A stretch of 16,043 nucleotides of DNA, from positions 1-16,043 of the forward strand of contig JAXFOH010000083.1 in assembly GCA_034180465.1 (NCBI GenBank), written 5' to 3'. A program made the translations under genes and the position numbers. The DNA comes from CAKUIA01 sp034180465. Lineage in GTDB: Bacteria; Verrucomicrobiota; Verrucomicrobiia; Opitutales; Intestinicryptomonadaceae. The notes beneath the pieces were generated by a model. It was given only the letters and a program-made list of their open reading frames with translations, did no database searches and was not told the origin of the DNA. This document shows positions 6,327-14,885 of this stretch, one piece after another. Within the stretch, counting starts at the first letter, position 1. Every line of letters begins with the position of its first letter.

Positions 6327-8300
6327 CTAAGCTTTAGGCTGTTGCGCTTGGACGTTGCTGTCGGCATTGGCCGCGCCAGCTTCGCTTTGGGCAACCGCGC
6401 TTTCGGTTGCGGTTTTGGGCAAGCCCTTAACTATCGCCATTACTTCTGCTCCGTCTATGGTTTCGCGTTCAAGCAAAGCCTGCGCAATTTTTTCCAGCAA
6501 AGCCTTGTTGTCTAAAACAAGCTTTCTTGCGCGTTCAAGCTGCGAATCTATAATCTTTTTAACCTGATTGTCTATAAGCTCGGCCGTTCTTTCGCTTATA
6601 TTTTCCGAGCGCGAAATTTCCTTGCCCAAAAAGATATGCTCTTGGTTTTCGTTGTACGAAATCGGGCCCAAATCGCTCATACCCCAGTCGCACACCATTT
6701 TTTTTGCAAGCTTTGTTGCGCTTTTTATGTCGCCCGAAGCCCCGTTTGTTATATCCGACAACGCGATTTCTTCGGCAACCCTGCCGCCCAGCGAAGTGCA
6801 TATATGGTTAAGCAGGCTTTTTTTGGATTCGCAATGGGTATCTTTTGTGGGGGTAAACATTGTAGAACCCAAACTTTGCCCGCGCGGGATTATGGTAACT
6901 TTGTGTATTGGCAAAGAGCCATCGTCTAGCAGACATTGAATGAGGGCGTGCCCCGCTTCGTGAAAGGCGGTAAGCTTCTTTTCGGCAGGGTCCATAAGCT
7001 TGCGCCTTTCGCGACCAAAAAATATCTTGTCGCGCGCGGTGTTTATGTCTTCCATCGAAATGTTTTTGCTGTTGCGCCTTGCCGCCGTTATTGCCGATTC
7101 GTTAAGCAAATTTGCCAAGTCGGCCCCCGAACACCCGGGGGTCATTTGGGCGACTTTTTTAAGGTCTACAGTGTTATCGTACTTAAGTTTTTTAGAGTGT
7201 ACTTTAAGTATTTCCTCGCGGCCTATAACGTCGGGCAAGTCTATAACAACTTGTCTGTCGAACCTGCCGGGGCGCAACAGAGCGGCGTCTAGAACATCGG
7301 GTCGGTTGGTTGCGGCAATAATTATAATGCCTTCGTGGCCGTCAAAGCCGTCCATTTCAACCAAAAGCGAATTTAGTGTTTGTTCGCGCTCGTCGTGGCT
7401 GCCGCCCATACCCGTTCCGCGCTGGCGGCCAACGGCGTCTATTTCGTCTATAAACACAAGGCACGGAGCCGATTTGCGGGCTTGGTCGAACATATCGCGC
7501 ACGCGGGCAGCGCCAACGCCAACAAACATTTCAACAAAGTCCGAACCGCTAATAGAGTAAAACGGAACGTTGGCTTCGCCTGCAATTGCCCTAGCCAAAA
7601 GAGTTTTACCCGTTCCGGGAGGCCCCACCATAAGAACGCCTTTTGGTATCCTTGCGCCAATATCATTAAACTTTTTCGGGTTTTTAAGGAAATCTACAAT
7701 TTCTGCAACCTCTTCTTTCGACTCGTCGCAGCCTGCAACGTCATCGAAAGTTGTGCGGTCTTTGTCGGCACCAAGCAAGCGCGCGCGGCTTTTGCCGAAG
7801 CTCATTGCGCCCTTTGTTCCTGCCTTCATTTGGCGCGAGAAAAGCCAATAAGCCAAAAATACCAAAACAAGAATGGGCAGCACAGAACTTAGCAGGTTTT
7901 TCCAGTACGAGCCCGCGGGTTTTTCTATAACCTTCCACGCGCTATTTGGGTCGGTAAGCTTGTTGTATGCGCTTTCGGTTATCCTGCCCGAAAACGTAAA
8001 GTCTAAAGTTTTTTCCTTCGCGTTGGCTGCTCCCTCTTTGCCATATAGCGGGTTTTTAATTTTGCCCGATACAATATACCAGTCTTTGCCGCCCGATTCG
8101 TCGCTTGTAAGCTGAATTTCAACAAGCGAGTCGTCTACCGTGGCGTTCATTAGCTTTTTTATGTCGAAATTCTTTACGCTCGAAGAATTGTCAGACATAT
8201 TGAACGTCCACAACATTACTATAACCATTCCCAGCAAAAGCCAAACCGAGATCATTTTTGCGGTTGGTTTTTCGTTCGGAAGTTTGCTTTTTTTATTCAT
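6327..8300 (-). CDS. ftsH: ATP-dependent zinc metalloprotease FtsH
   Basis: Membrane-anchored hexameric AAA+ protease that extracts and degrades misfolded membrane proteins and regulatory proteins. Domains in order: membrane helix 17-33, extracytoplasmic FtsH_ext domain about 45-130, second membrane helix 138-154, AAA+ ATPase with Walker A GPPGTGKT (226-233), Walker B VFIDE (282-286) and the second region of homology ATNRPDVLDAALLRPGRFDR (330-349, arginine fingers). The peptidase M41 domain has the zinc motif HEAGH (447-451) and probable third ligand D524. A Gln/Ala-rich tail (about 629-657) is probably disordered. The 657-residue length is typical. The ATG follows the tilS stop by 4 bases, and the tilS-ftsH pairing recurs in Bacillus and other bacteria. 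It is the last gene of its operon, with a strong terminator just after it. Confidence 0.97.
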   Translation of the reverse strand: MNKKSKLPNEKPTAKMISVWLLLGMVIVMLWTFNMSDNSSSVKNFDIKKLMNATVDDSLVEIQLTSDESGGKDWYIVSGKIKNPLYGKEGAANAKEKTLDFTFSGRITESAYNKLTDPNSAWKVIEKPAGSYWKNLLSSVLPILVLVFLAYWLFSRQMKAGTKGAMSFGKSRARLLGADKDRTTFDDVAGCDESKEEVAEIVDFLKNPKKFNDIGARIPKGVLMVGPPGTGKTLLARAIAGEANVPFYSISGSDFVEMFVGVGAARVRDMFDQARKSAPCLVFIDEIDAVGRQRGTGMGGSHDEREQTLNSLLVEMDGFDGHEGIIIIAATNRPDVLDAALLRPGRFDRQVVIDLPDVIGREEILKVHSKKLKYDNTVDLKKVAQMTPGCSGADLANLLNESAITAARRNSKNISMEDINTARDKIFFGRERRKLMDPAEKKLTAFHEAGHALIQCLLDDGSLPIHKVTIIPRGQSLGSTMFTPTKDTHCESKKSLLNHICTSLGGRVAEEIALSDITNGASGDIKSATKLAKKMVCDWGMSDLGPISYNENQEHIFLGKEISRSENISERTAELIDNQVKKIIDSQLERARKLVLDNKALLEKIAQALLERETIDGAEVMAIVKGLPKTATESAVAQSEAGAANADSNVQAQQPKA

Positions 8301-8304
8301 AAAA

Positions 8305-9681
8305 CTATTCTTTATACTCGTAAATTATTCTCAACACCTTGTCGCCTTTTTCAAGCGCATATTTTGCGGCGGGAGGGGCTGAAACTGTCCATACAATTTC
8401 CCCCAGACTATCTATGACAACTGGGAATGCGTTTCGTTTCAATTTTTCGACTTTTTTATCGACAAAAATATCCTGAAGCTTTTTGGGACTTTTTAAACCT
8501 ATATATGTGTAGGCGTCGCCCGCGCGCTTGTTTCTCGCACGGACGGGAAACGCCGAAGCCTTTACGCACACGTTGCGGAAAACATTGCTTTCTTTTTTCG
8601 CCCTTTCCTTGGCGTTTTCGCCAAAGTCGGCAAATTCGAGAAAAAGCAAGGAGCCGTCGGGCAAAATATTTTCGCCCAAAGAAAGGTCTATTTGATAGTC
8701 GCTTGCCTCGGTTTGCCCATTGCCAAGGCTAAGCTGGCGGCTTTTAGCCGAAAACTCCAAAAAGCCGCATTTTACACTGCATTTGTAGTCTTCGTTTGCG
8801 GCTATCGCGTCTAGCAAAATGTTTGTTGCCTTAAAAGACAATTCGCCGCGTTTTTCCGCCAAAAACTTGGCAATTAAAGTTCTCTGGACCGTTCTAAAAG
8901 GGGTATTTAAAACAATAATGTTGTCCGAAAGCCTAAAAAGCTCGTACATTGCGTTGCAGTAGCTTTCGAAGAAAACTTCGCGCTCTTCAAGCAAAGTTCG
9001 GCATTGCCCCGCCATTGCGGCAAAATCCCTTTCTGAAACGCTTTCTAAAATGGGAACTACCTTGTGGCGAATTTTATTCCTTAAATATTTGTCGCAGGCG
9101 TTTGTTTCGTCTTCGCACCAAGTTTGCCCCAATTTTTTAAGGGCATCTTTTATCTGCGACTTTTCCAAACCCAAAAGCGGCCGTATGAATATAACGTTTT
9201 CGTATTTCGAGATTGCCCGCGGCGCGCAAAGCCCGTCGGGCGACGCCCCGCGCATTACCCGCATTATAAGCGTTTCGGAAACGTCGTTTAGGTGGTGCCC
9301 CTGCGCTATAAGGGTTATATTGTTTTCGGCGGCTTTCCTTACAAAAAAGCCGAGCCTAATTTCCCTTAAATTACCCTCGCTTGCGTTTTTTATTTCTTGG
9401 CTTCTGCTTTCGCAAACAAGTTTAACGCCTAGTTTTGCGCACAAATTGCCCACAAAAAGCTCGTCGCTGTCGGCACTTTTGCGCACCTTATGGTTGTAGT
9501 GCAAAGCAACAAGGCTGTCTTTGCCGAAATATTGCACTGCCGATAAAAGCAAAAATACAGAATCTGCTCCGCCCGAAAGCGCAATGCCTATTTTTTCGCC
9601 GCATAAAATCTGCTCTTGGCACAATGCCAAAATGCGCTTGTTTATGCGTTCTTTATAGAGGTTTAAAATATCGCAGTCCAT
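8305..9681 (-). CDS. tilS: tRNA(Ile)-lysidine synthetase
   Basis: N-type ATP pyrophosphatase that attaches lysine to C34 of the CAU-anticodon tRNA-Ile, so that it reads AUA codons and is charged with isoleucine. The PP-loop LSGGADSV (35-42) is intact. It is followed by HYNHKVR (61-67), NLREIRLGFF (104-113) and GHHLNDVSETLIMRVMRG (128-145), all typical of the catalytic domain. The C-terminal TilS_C domain is recognisable in RARNKRAGDAYTYIGLKSPK and the later IVWTVSAPPAAKY. The 458 residues are slightly longer than many homologues. The start overlaps the last 19 bases of comEC and has no Shine-Dalgarno sequence, so translation is probably coupled. ftsH begins 4 bases after its stop. AUA codons are frequent in this window, which fits a need for this enzyme. 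Confidence 0.95.
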   Translation of the reverse strand: MDCDILNLYKERINKRILALCQEQILCGEKIGIALSGGADSVFLLLSAVQYFGKDSLVALHYNHKVRKSADSDELFVGNLCAKLGVKLVCESRSQEIKNASEGNLREIRLGFFVRKAAENNITLIAQGHHLNDVSETLIMRVMRGASPDGLCAPRAISKYENVIFIRPLLGLEKSQIKDALKKLGQTWCEDETNACDKYLRNKIRHKVVPILESVSERDFAAMAGQCRTLLEEREVFFESYCNAMYELFRLSDNIIVLNTPFRTVQRTLIAKFLAEKRGELSFKATNILLDAIAANEDYKCSVKCGFLEFSAKSRQLSLGNGQTEASDYQIDLSLGENILPDGSLLFLEFADFGENAKERAKKESNVFRNVCVKASAFPVRARNKRAGDAYTYIGLKSPKKLQDIFVDKKVEKLKRNAFPVVIDSLGEIVWTVSAPPAAKYALEKGDKVLRIIYEYKE

Positions 9682-11297
9682 TGCACAACGTAAACCGAAA
9701 TTAAATATAAGAATATCGTAAAAGTGGGAACTAGCAAAAGCCTAATGTTGCGACATTTGTTTAGATATATAATGCTGCCTAAAAACAGTACGCCAAACAA
9801 AACCGACAAATACCCCGAAGCATTTTGAAATGCTAAACATAATGGCATATCGGCATATACTGCGGCGGTTTTAGCCATAAAGGCCAGCATTTTGCAGGCA
9901 AATATGTTTAGGTATTGCCCAATAAACGAGGGTAAAATAATAGAAAGCACGCCAACGGGGACAACCAAAGTTGCCCCAAAAACAAAAATTGTTGCGTTTA
10001 TTAACGATGCAAACGAAACATAGCCAAAAATGCCCACGCTTGCAACGCAAGTGCCCAAAAATGCCGCAAAAGATATACTTAGCGAAACTAAAAAGAATTT
10101 ATACAATGCCGAAATCAGTTTTTGGAAAGGCGTTTTTACGTCGCTTGAAACATATGTATATAGTTTTGAGTTTTGATATAGCCATTCGCTTAGTGGCACA
10201 CCCAAAAGTATTATAGAAAACGCCGCCATATACGACAAGCAAAAGCCGGCGTCGAAAATTATGCGGGGACAAATAATTAAAAACAGCAATGCCGAAGCCG
10301 TTATTGCCGCCATAGATTCGCCCTTACGTTTAAATGCAAAGGCCAACCCCACAAATGCCAGCATAACAAACGCCCTTACTGCCGACGGCTTTGCCCCGCA
10401 TATTTGCACATAAACAAACAAAAGCGGCAAGGAGGCAAGAATCCTACCCGAAGGCCCAACCCTTAAAAAGGAGAAAATCGCATACAATAAGGCTGCAACT
10501 ACGCCAACGTGCAGGCCGCTTATCGCAAAAATGTGCATTGCGCCGCTGCGCGCAAATGCTTTTTTTTGCTCCTTTAAAATACACTGCGAGTCGCCCAAAA
10601 CTATGGCATTATACATTCCAAGGGCGTTGCTTTTTTGTACCCCGTTTTCAAGCTTTTCGCCGGCAAAACATTTTACATAGCCAAGCACTTTATAGTATAT
10701 ATCGGCAACAAAGTTTTTGCCAGAAGTGTTGTCTAAAGTTCTTATAACTGCAATTTTTTGATTGGTTTGAAACTTTGCATATACGGCATTGTTTGCCAAA
10801 TATCTATAAAAGCCGCCTTCTTTTGCATCTATAAAAGAAACTGCGCCCTTTGCCATAAATCTTGAACCAACAATTATGGCATCGCCGCATTCAGGAACAG
10901 AAAACAAAAGTTTTTTTGGCGTGCTTTTTATATCGCTTTTTATAACTTCGCCTATACCGCTGGTTTTGCCAAAGTTTTTCGAATATAAAGTTTTTACCCT
11001 TATTGTTATAGTGTCTTCGTAGTCGGCAAAATATTGCGGGGCGTCTTTGCCGCTATATGTAAAATATAGCGAAGCGAACAAAAGGATTGCTATGTAAAAA
11101 AATATTTTTTTATGAAAGCACAGAGATAAAATTGCGAACAATGCCGCCAGCGAAGCAAAGCTTGCAAGCAATATATAAATATCCGAAAAGCCAAAAACTA
11201 CATGGGCAAGCACATAGCCCGAACAAACAAAAAACGTAGCAGGCACCAACGGAGCCAGAGAATACGCCCTTTTATATAGTTCGCTTAAAACGCCCAT
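9663..11297 (-). CDS. comEC: ComEC/Rec2-family DNA-uptake channel, membrane domain only
   Basis: Inner-membrane channel that moves single-stranded transforming DNA into the cytoplasm. The 544-residue protein has N-terminal membrane helices (about 15-82), an OB-like extracytoplasmic domain (about 90-185, DUF4131-type), then the Competence domain with HIFAISGLHVG (255-265), SAVRAFVM (305-312), FDAGFCLSYMAAFSI (348-362) and about eight further helices. It stops there. The C-terminal metallo-beta-lactamase domain of long ComEC proteins, the presumed nuclease, is missing, and nothing downstream encodes one. Such short forms exist in several phyla, so truncation by mutation is not implied. The ATG lies 2 bases after the lipoprotein stop and has GTAGGA immediately upstream, one of the few Shine-Dalgarno-like sequences here. 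Its end overlaps tilS by 19 bases. Confidence 0.9.
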   Translation of the reverse strand: MGVLSELYKRAYSLAPLVPATFFVCSGYVLAHVVFGFSDIYILLASFASLAALFAILSLCFHKKIFFYIAILLFASLYFTYSGKDAPQYFADYEDTITIRVKTLYSKNFGKTSGIGEVIKSDIKSTPKKLLFSVPECGDAIIVGSRFMAKGAVSFIDAKEGGFYRYLANNAVYAKFQTNQKIAVIRTLDNTSGKNFVADIYYKVLGYVKCFAGEKLENGVQKSNALGMYNAIVLGDSQCILKEQKKAFARSGAMHIFAISGLHVGVVAALLYAIFSFLRVGPSGRILASLPLLFVYVQICGAKPSAVRAFVMLAFVGLAFAFKRKGESMAAITASALLFLIICPRIIFDAGFCLSYMAAFSIILLGVPLSEWLYQNSKLYTYVSSDVKTPFQKLISALYKFFLVSLSISFAAFLGTCVASVGIFGYVSFASLINATIFVFGATLVVPVGVLSIILPSFIGQYLNIFACKMLAFMAKTAAVYADMPLCLAFQNASGYLSVLFGVLFLGSIIYLNKCRNIRLLLVPTFTIFLYLISVYVVQWTAIF

Positions 11298-11299
11298 TC

Positions 11300-12403
11300 C
11301 TACTTTAACCTAACAAGCTTTAACTGGCTTGTTGTATCGCCTGCGGTATCGAATGTTATTTCGCCGGAAACCCCTTCAAATTTTTTGCCGAGAAAATAGT
11401 CTCGCATTTTGCCCTCGCTTGCGCTGGCGTTGTAGGCTTGCGCCGAAAGCATTACAGAATCGTATGCATAGGCTGCCACAAACGACGGCTGTTTTTTGCA
11501 GGTTTTCAAATAGCGTTGTTTAAACGTTCGCGTCTTTTCGCTTAGGCCTTCGCCCAAAGTATACGCCGTTTTTACAGTGTAGAACTTGCACGGCAAAGAA
11601 TAATCTTCGCGCTTTGCAGACTCGTAGTAGGCGCAGTTCGACACAAAAACACCTTTAAAATTGTAGTTTTTTAGCGCGTCTAAAATTGCCCCGTTTTCGG
11701 TGCCGTATGTGTAGGCAAAAAAGTATTCGGGAGCAAGTCTTTCTATCTGTTCGGCAAATACCGAAAAGTCTGCCTCGTTGCGAGTGTATACATCCGAATA
11801 AACTTTGCGGTCGCGCCCGTCTATATGAAAATATAAATAGTCGCCGCAACTTTTGCCCACAAAGTCGTCGCTCTTAAGCATCACAATTTTTGTGTCTACC
11901 CCCTCGGACAATTCGCCCTTGTCTATTGCCGAAGCCATAAGCTCGCATTCTTGCGCACCATTAATAAATATGCGCACACTGTTTTTGTTAAGCACCGTTA
12001 TGGGCGGATATTTGCACATATAGTTTATAAAAACGCCGTTTAGCGAATTTAAAAACTTGTGTTCGGGAATAACTTGGTTGTCTAGCGCCAAGTGAAAAAT
12101 TTTAATGTTTCCGCTTGCAAGAAAAACCCTTAAATCCCTGCATGTCGAAAACATATCGGTGCTGTCGCTTTTGAATATTGCAACAAGCCGCTTGCCCTTC
12201 ATTTTTTGCTCGCTTTCGTTAACGTCTAAAACGGCAAGCTGCACGGCGTTTTTAATTTCTTCGGCAAGAACAGGGTCGGAATGCGAGGGCAAAAATACGC
12301 CCATAGGCACAATACTATCGCATTCTTTTTGAGAAGTGCACGCAACAAGCGCGGTGCAAAACAGTGCAAAAAATATGCGATATATAAAATTCATTCTGTA
12401 CAT
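11300..12403 (-). CDS. Lipoprotein resembling type-1 periplasmic binding proteins (Leu/Ile/Val-binding fold)
   Basis: Secreted lipoprotein with the look of an ABC-transporter amino-acid binding protein of the LivJ/Peripla_BP_6 kind. The reading frame is open back to 12562, but that start would lie inside the end of the autokinase gene and upstream of its terminator. I therefore place the start at the ATG at 12403; the ATG at 12394 is equally possible. From 12394 the signal peptide is followed by a lipobox LVAC, with lipidated Cys19. The mature part has family-like features: MGVFLPSHSDP near the start, AAYAYDSVMLSAQA, and the ending FEGVSGEITFDTAGDT before the last strand. No permease or ATPase gene is adjacent, so it is an orphan in this window. 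It leads the comEC-tilS-ftsH operon. The ligand is unknown, and a sensory or non-transport role is possible. Confidence 0.75.
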   Translation of the reverse strand: MYRMNFIYRIFFALFCTALVACTSQKECDSIVPMGVFLPSHSDPVLAEEIKNAVQLAVLDVNESEQKMKGKRLVAIFKSDSTDMFSTCRDLRVFLASGNIKIFHLALDNQVIPEHKFLNSLNGVFINYMCKYPPITVLNKNSVRIFINGAQECELMASAIDKGELSEGVDTKIVMLKSDDFVGKSCGDYLYFHIDGRDRKVYSDVYTRNEADFSVFAEQIERLAPEYFFAYTYGTENGAILDALKNYNFKGVFVSNCAYYESAKREDYSLPCKFYTVKTAYTLGEGLSEKTRTFKQRYLKTCKKQPSFVAAYAYDSVMLSAQAYNASASEGKMRDYFLGKKFEGVSGEITFDTAGDTTSQLKLVRLK

Positions 12404-12441
12404 TATTGCCCATACACAAAAACACGCAAGCAATTTCAACA

Positions 12442-12473
12442 AAAAAACCGACTCTTTTAAAAGTCGGTTTTTT
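12442..12473. terminator. Intrinsic terminator of the export operon
   Basis: A 12-base-pair stem, AAAAAACCGACT with AGTCGGTTTTTT around an eight-base loop, lies between the autokinase stop and the lipoprotein start. The A/T-runs on both sides make it symmetrical. Because the following lipoprotein gene is on the same strand with only about 40 bases after the hairpin and no clear promoter, partial read-through into the comEC operon is possible. Confidence 0.82.
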
Positions 12474-12491
12474 AGGATTTTTAACAACCAG

Positions 12492-14867
12492 TTAGGCGTT
12501 TGCGCCTCCGTCTTTGGGTTCAATATCGGGCATATTCTTTGGCGATTCGCTTTCGTCGCCACCCGAAATGTAGTAATTTTGGTACTGCTTATTGTAGTAG
12601 CTTGTGCTGTAATATGCCGAATTGCTCATATTAACCATATTCATTACTACGCCCAAAAGCGGAACGTTGGCTTCCAGCATTTTCTTTATGTGCATTTTAA
12701 CCAAACTGCGCTTTACAGAGTTGAATTTTACAACATACATTACGCTGTCTACCAAGGGGAATATCGACAAAACGTCGCTTACAACGCCAACCGGCGGCGA
12801 GTCTACAAACACCTTGTCGTATTCGGCCTTAAGCTGATCTATAATGCCCATAAAGGCTTGGCTGTTCAAAATTTGCGTCGGGTTTGCAGCCCTTCTTTCG
12901 CAGAACAAAACGTCTACATTCGGGAACACGTCGCGAACTATTGCGTCTTTCAGGGGAACCCCATTTTCTATGCACGAAAGTATGCCCTTTTCGGGTTTTA
13001 CACCCAAAGTTTTTGCAATAGACGGCAAGCGCAAGTCGGCGTCGACAATAACAACCTTTTCGCCGTTCATTGCAGAGATAAACGCCAAGTTTGTCATTAC
13101 AAACGATTTACCTTCAGAAGGCGTTGTACTTGTAGAAAGCAGCAACTTTGCATTTTTACCCATAGGCGTAACGCCTATAGCCGAATATAAGCTGCGAAAT
13201 GCTTCCGTCACGCCCCTGTCGGCATTCGAAGCTACAATCTGTGCCTTTTCGGAGCTGTTCAAACGCTTTATTCTGGGAATTACGCCCAAAAGCGGAAGCC
13301 CGATAATATATTCTACGTCGTAGGCACTCTTTACGCGGTCGTCTAAAAATGCAACGGCAAACGCCATACCCAAGCCGCCCAAAATGCCGCCCAACAAACC
13401 AATTATGGTGTTCATAACATAGTTCGGGCTATATCTTCTGATAGAGGGAACTGCCCTGTCTATGATTTGCGCCGTGGGCGAAATAAGGCTTATTTGCGCG
13501 GTTTTAACCGTCATCGAAGTAATCAATGCCGAGTGGATACCCTTTTCAACATCTCTTTCGCGCTCTAAGGAATTATATGTAATTGCAACTTTGCCCAATT
13601 CTAAAACGGCCTTTTTTTTGTCTGCCAAGTGTTTTAGCGAACGTTCGTAGTTTTCCTTTGCAGTTTCGTAGTTCGACTTTACTTTTAACGCAGAGGAATC
13701 CAAAGCCGCCGCCAATTCTTTGTCGATTTGGTCCATAACCTTGCGGGCCTCAATCATCTTCGGGTGTTTTTCCTTATAGCGTTTTTCGAGAGCCGAAATT
13801 GTTATTTGCTGCTGCGATTTGTCTAGCAAAAGCCTGCTTACAATCGGAATTTCGGCAATGAAAGGCAAGTCGTACAAATTCTTGTTTTCCGCCTTATATT
13901 CTTGAACCTGAACCCAGTTTGTTTGGCATGAATCAAAAAGACGCTTGTTGTTTGTAACAATCGAGTTTAATTCAACTAGCTCGCGCCTGTCTATGTCTTC
14001 GTTCATTTCCAAGCTTATTGCACCGTACTTTTCGCGGTAGTCCACTAGGCGTTTGTCTAAAGCCTTAACCTTTTCTTCTTGCTGCGAAACTTTGTGCATA
14101 AGCTCGTCGCGGCTTTCGAGAAGTTTTTGAACCCTTACATTCTGGTTAAAGCTAATATATTCTTGCGCAAACAAGTTTGCCATTTGAGCGGCAATGCGCG
14201 CATCGGGGTGCTCAAAGGTTATGTTTATTATAAGCGAAAGCCTTTCGGGAATGATATTGCGGCTTCTAGCAATAATTTCCTCTTCGGTAAGCTTGGGGCC
14301 CAAAGTGAAAACGTCTTGGTAGGGCTGCATTAAGGCCTTCTTTTCGTCTTCCTTCATTCGGCTTTGAACAAGCCTTATAATTTCGCTACTTTCTAGAATC
14401 TTTACCTGAGTGTTAAAGTCTTCAACGTTCATAATGGCCTCGTTGCGGCTGTTTTCGGCGCCTGCAACGGGAATGGACTTGTCGGGGTCGCGCAAAACCT
14501 GAATTCTTGCGGCCGACATATAGGTTGGCGTTACCCTTGCAGTATAAAGCATAACGCCCGCAAAAATAACAATGAACGTAATTATTATGTACCAAATTCT
14601 TTCTCTAAGAATTGCCAAATAGTCTTTAAACGTGCGGTTTGGTATTGCCGAAGCGCCGCCGCCCATAGAGGCCCCTGCGCCATAGCCACCGTAGCCGCCG
14701 CCATAACCGCCGTAGTTTCCGTAGCTGCCATAACCGCCATAATTGCCATAACCACCGTAGCCGCCATAGTTGCCGTAGCTACCGTAATTAGAGCCTACGC
14801 GCTTTCTTACAAGCACTTTCGACTTTTGTTTTGTATCGCCAGAATTTTTCGAAATGTCTTCGCTCAT
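12492..14867 (-). CDS. Wzc/CpsD-type polysaccharide co-polymerase with tyrosine autokinase domain and N-terminal Gly-Tyr repeat
   Basis: Inner-membrane protein that controls polysaccharide chain length and export together with a Wza-type outer protein. Order: basic N-terminal tail (1-26), a Gly/Tyr-rich low-complexity tract (27-63, 12 tyrosines), Wzz domain with first membrane helix about 90-110, a long periplasmic coiled-coil-prone region, second membrane helix about 490-515 preceded by RYSPNY, then a BY-kinase domain. The kinase has Walker A TPSEGKS (582-588, K587), Walker A' VVIVDADLR (605-613) and Walker B VFVDSPP (686-692). The C terminus carries the usual tyrosine cluster, with Y752, Y753, Y757, Y758, Y762, Y765 and Y766. 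The 791 residues exceed Wzc (about 720), partly because of the repeat. It follows the Wza-like gene by 18 bases, with GGAG 12 bases before its ATG. Confidence 0.93.
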   Translation of the reverse strand: MSEDISKNSGDTKQKSKVLVRKRVGSNYGSYGNYGGYGGYGNYGGYGSYGNYGGYGGGYGGYGAGASMGGGASAIPNRTFKDYLAILRERIWYIIITFIVIFAGVMLYTARVTPTYMSAARIQVLRDPDKSIPVAGAENSRNEAIMNVEDFNTQVKILESSEIIRLVQSRMKEDEKKALMQPYQDVFTLGPKLTEEEIIARSRNIIPERLSLIINITFEHPDARIAAQMANLFAQEYISFNQNVRVQKLLESRDELMHKVSQQEEKVKALDKRLVDYREKYGAISLEMNEDIDRRELVELNSIVTNNKRLFDSCQTNWVQVQEYKAENKNLYDLPFIAEIPIVSRLLLDKSQQQITISALEKRYKEKHPKMIEARKVMDQIDKELAAALDSSALKVKSNYETAKENYERSLKHLADKKKAVLELGKVAITYNSLERERDVEKGIHSALITSMTVKTAQISLISPTAQIIDRAVPSIRRYSPNYVMNTIIGLLGGILGGLGMAFAVAFLDDRVKSAYDVEYIIGLPLLGVIPRIKRLNSSEKAQIVASNADRGVTEAFRSLYSAIGVTPMGKNAKLLLSTSTTPSEGKSFVMTNLAFISAMNGEKVVIVDADLRLPSIAKTLGVKPEKGILSCIENGVPLKDAIVRDVFPNVDVLFCERRAANPTQILNSQAFMGIIDQLKAEYDKVFVDSPPVGVVSDVLSIFPLVDSVMYVVKFNSVKRSLVKMHIKKMLEANVPLLGVVMNMVNMSNSAYYSTSYYNKQYQNYYISGGDESESPKNMPDIEPKDGGANA
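14679..14789 (-). repeat. Tandem YGx-type coding repeat (Gly-Tyr-rich tract)
   Basis: This encodes residues 27-63 of the autokinase as imperfect triplet units of the form [N/S/G]-Y-G. NYGGYG occurs three times and YGSYGNYGGYGG twice. Glycine codons switch between GGC, GGT and GGA, and tyrosine codons between TAT and TAC, from unit to unit. That points to a repeat kept at protein level rather than a fresh slippage expansion. Confidence 0.95.
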
Positions 14868-14885
14868 ATTAAAAAAATGCTCCGA

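Noticed and set aside
12404..12441. Promoter for the lipoprotein-comEC-tilS-ftsH operon
   Set aside because: Candidate hexamers (TTGAAA with TATGGG) have wrong spacing and poor match; I could not support a promoter here, although one may exist.
12404..12562. N-terminal extension of the lipoprotein reading frame back to 12562
   Set aside because: It would overlap the end of the autokinase gene, run through the terminator hairpin, and bury the signal peptide and lipobox inside the protein.
12336..13190. 284-codon open frame on the plus strand antisense to the autokinase
   Set aside because: The translation is rich in His, Arg, Tyr and Cys without domain features, and it mirrors the well-supported kinase domain on the other strand.
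14679..14789. Short tandem DNA repeats resembling a CRISPR or minisatellite
   Set aside because: There are no spacers and no exact DNA repeat; the periodicity follows Gly-Tyr codons within a conserved kinase gene.
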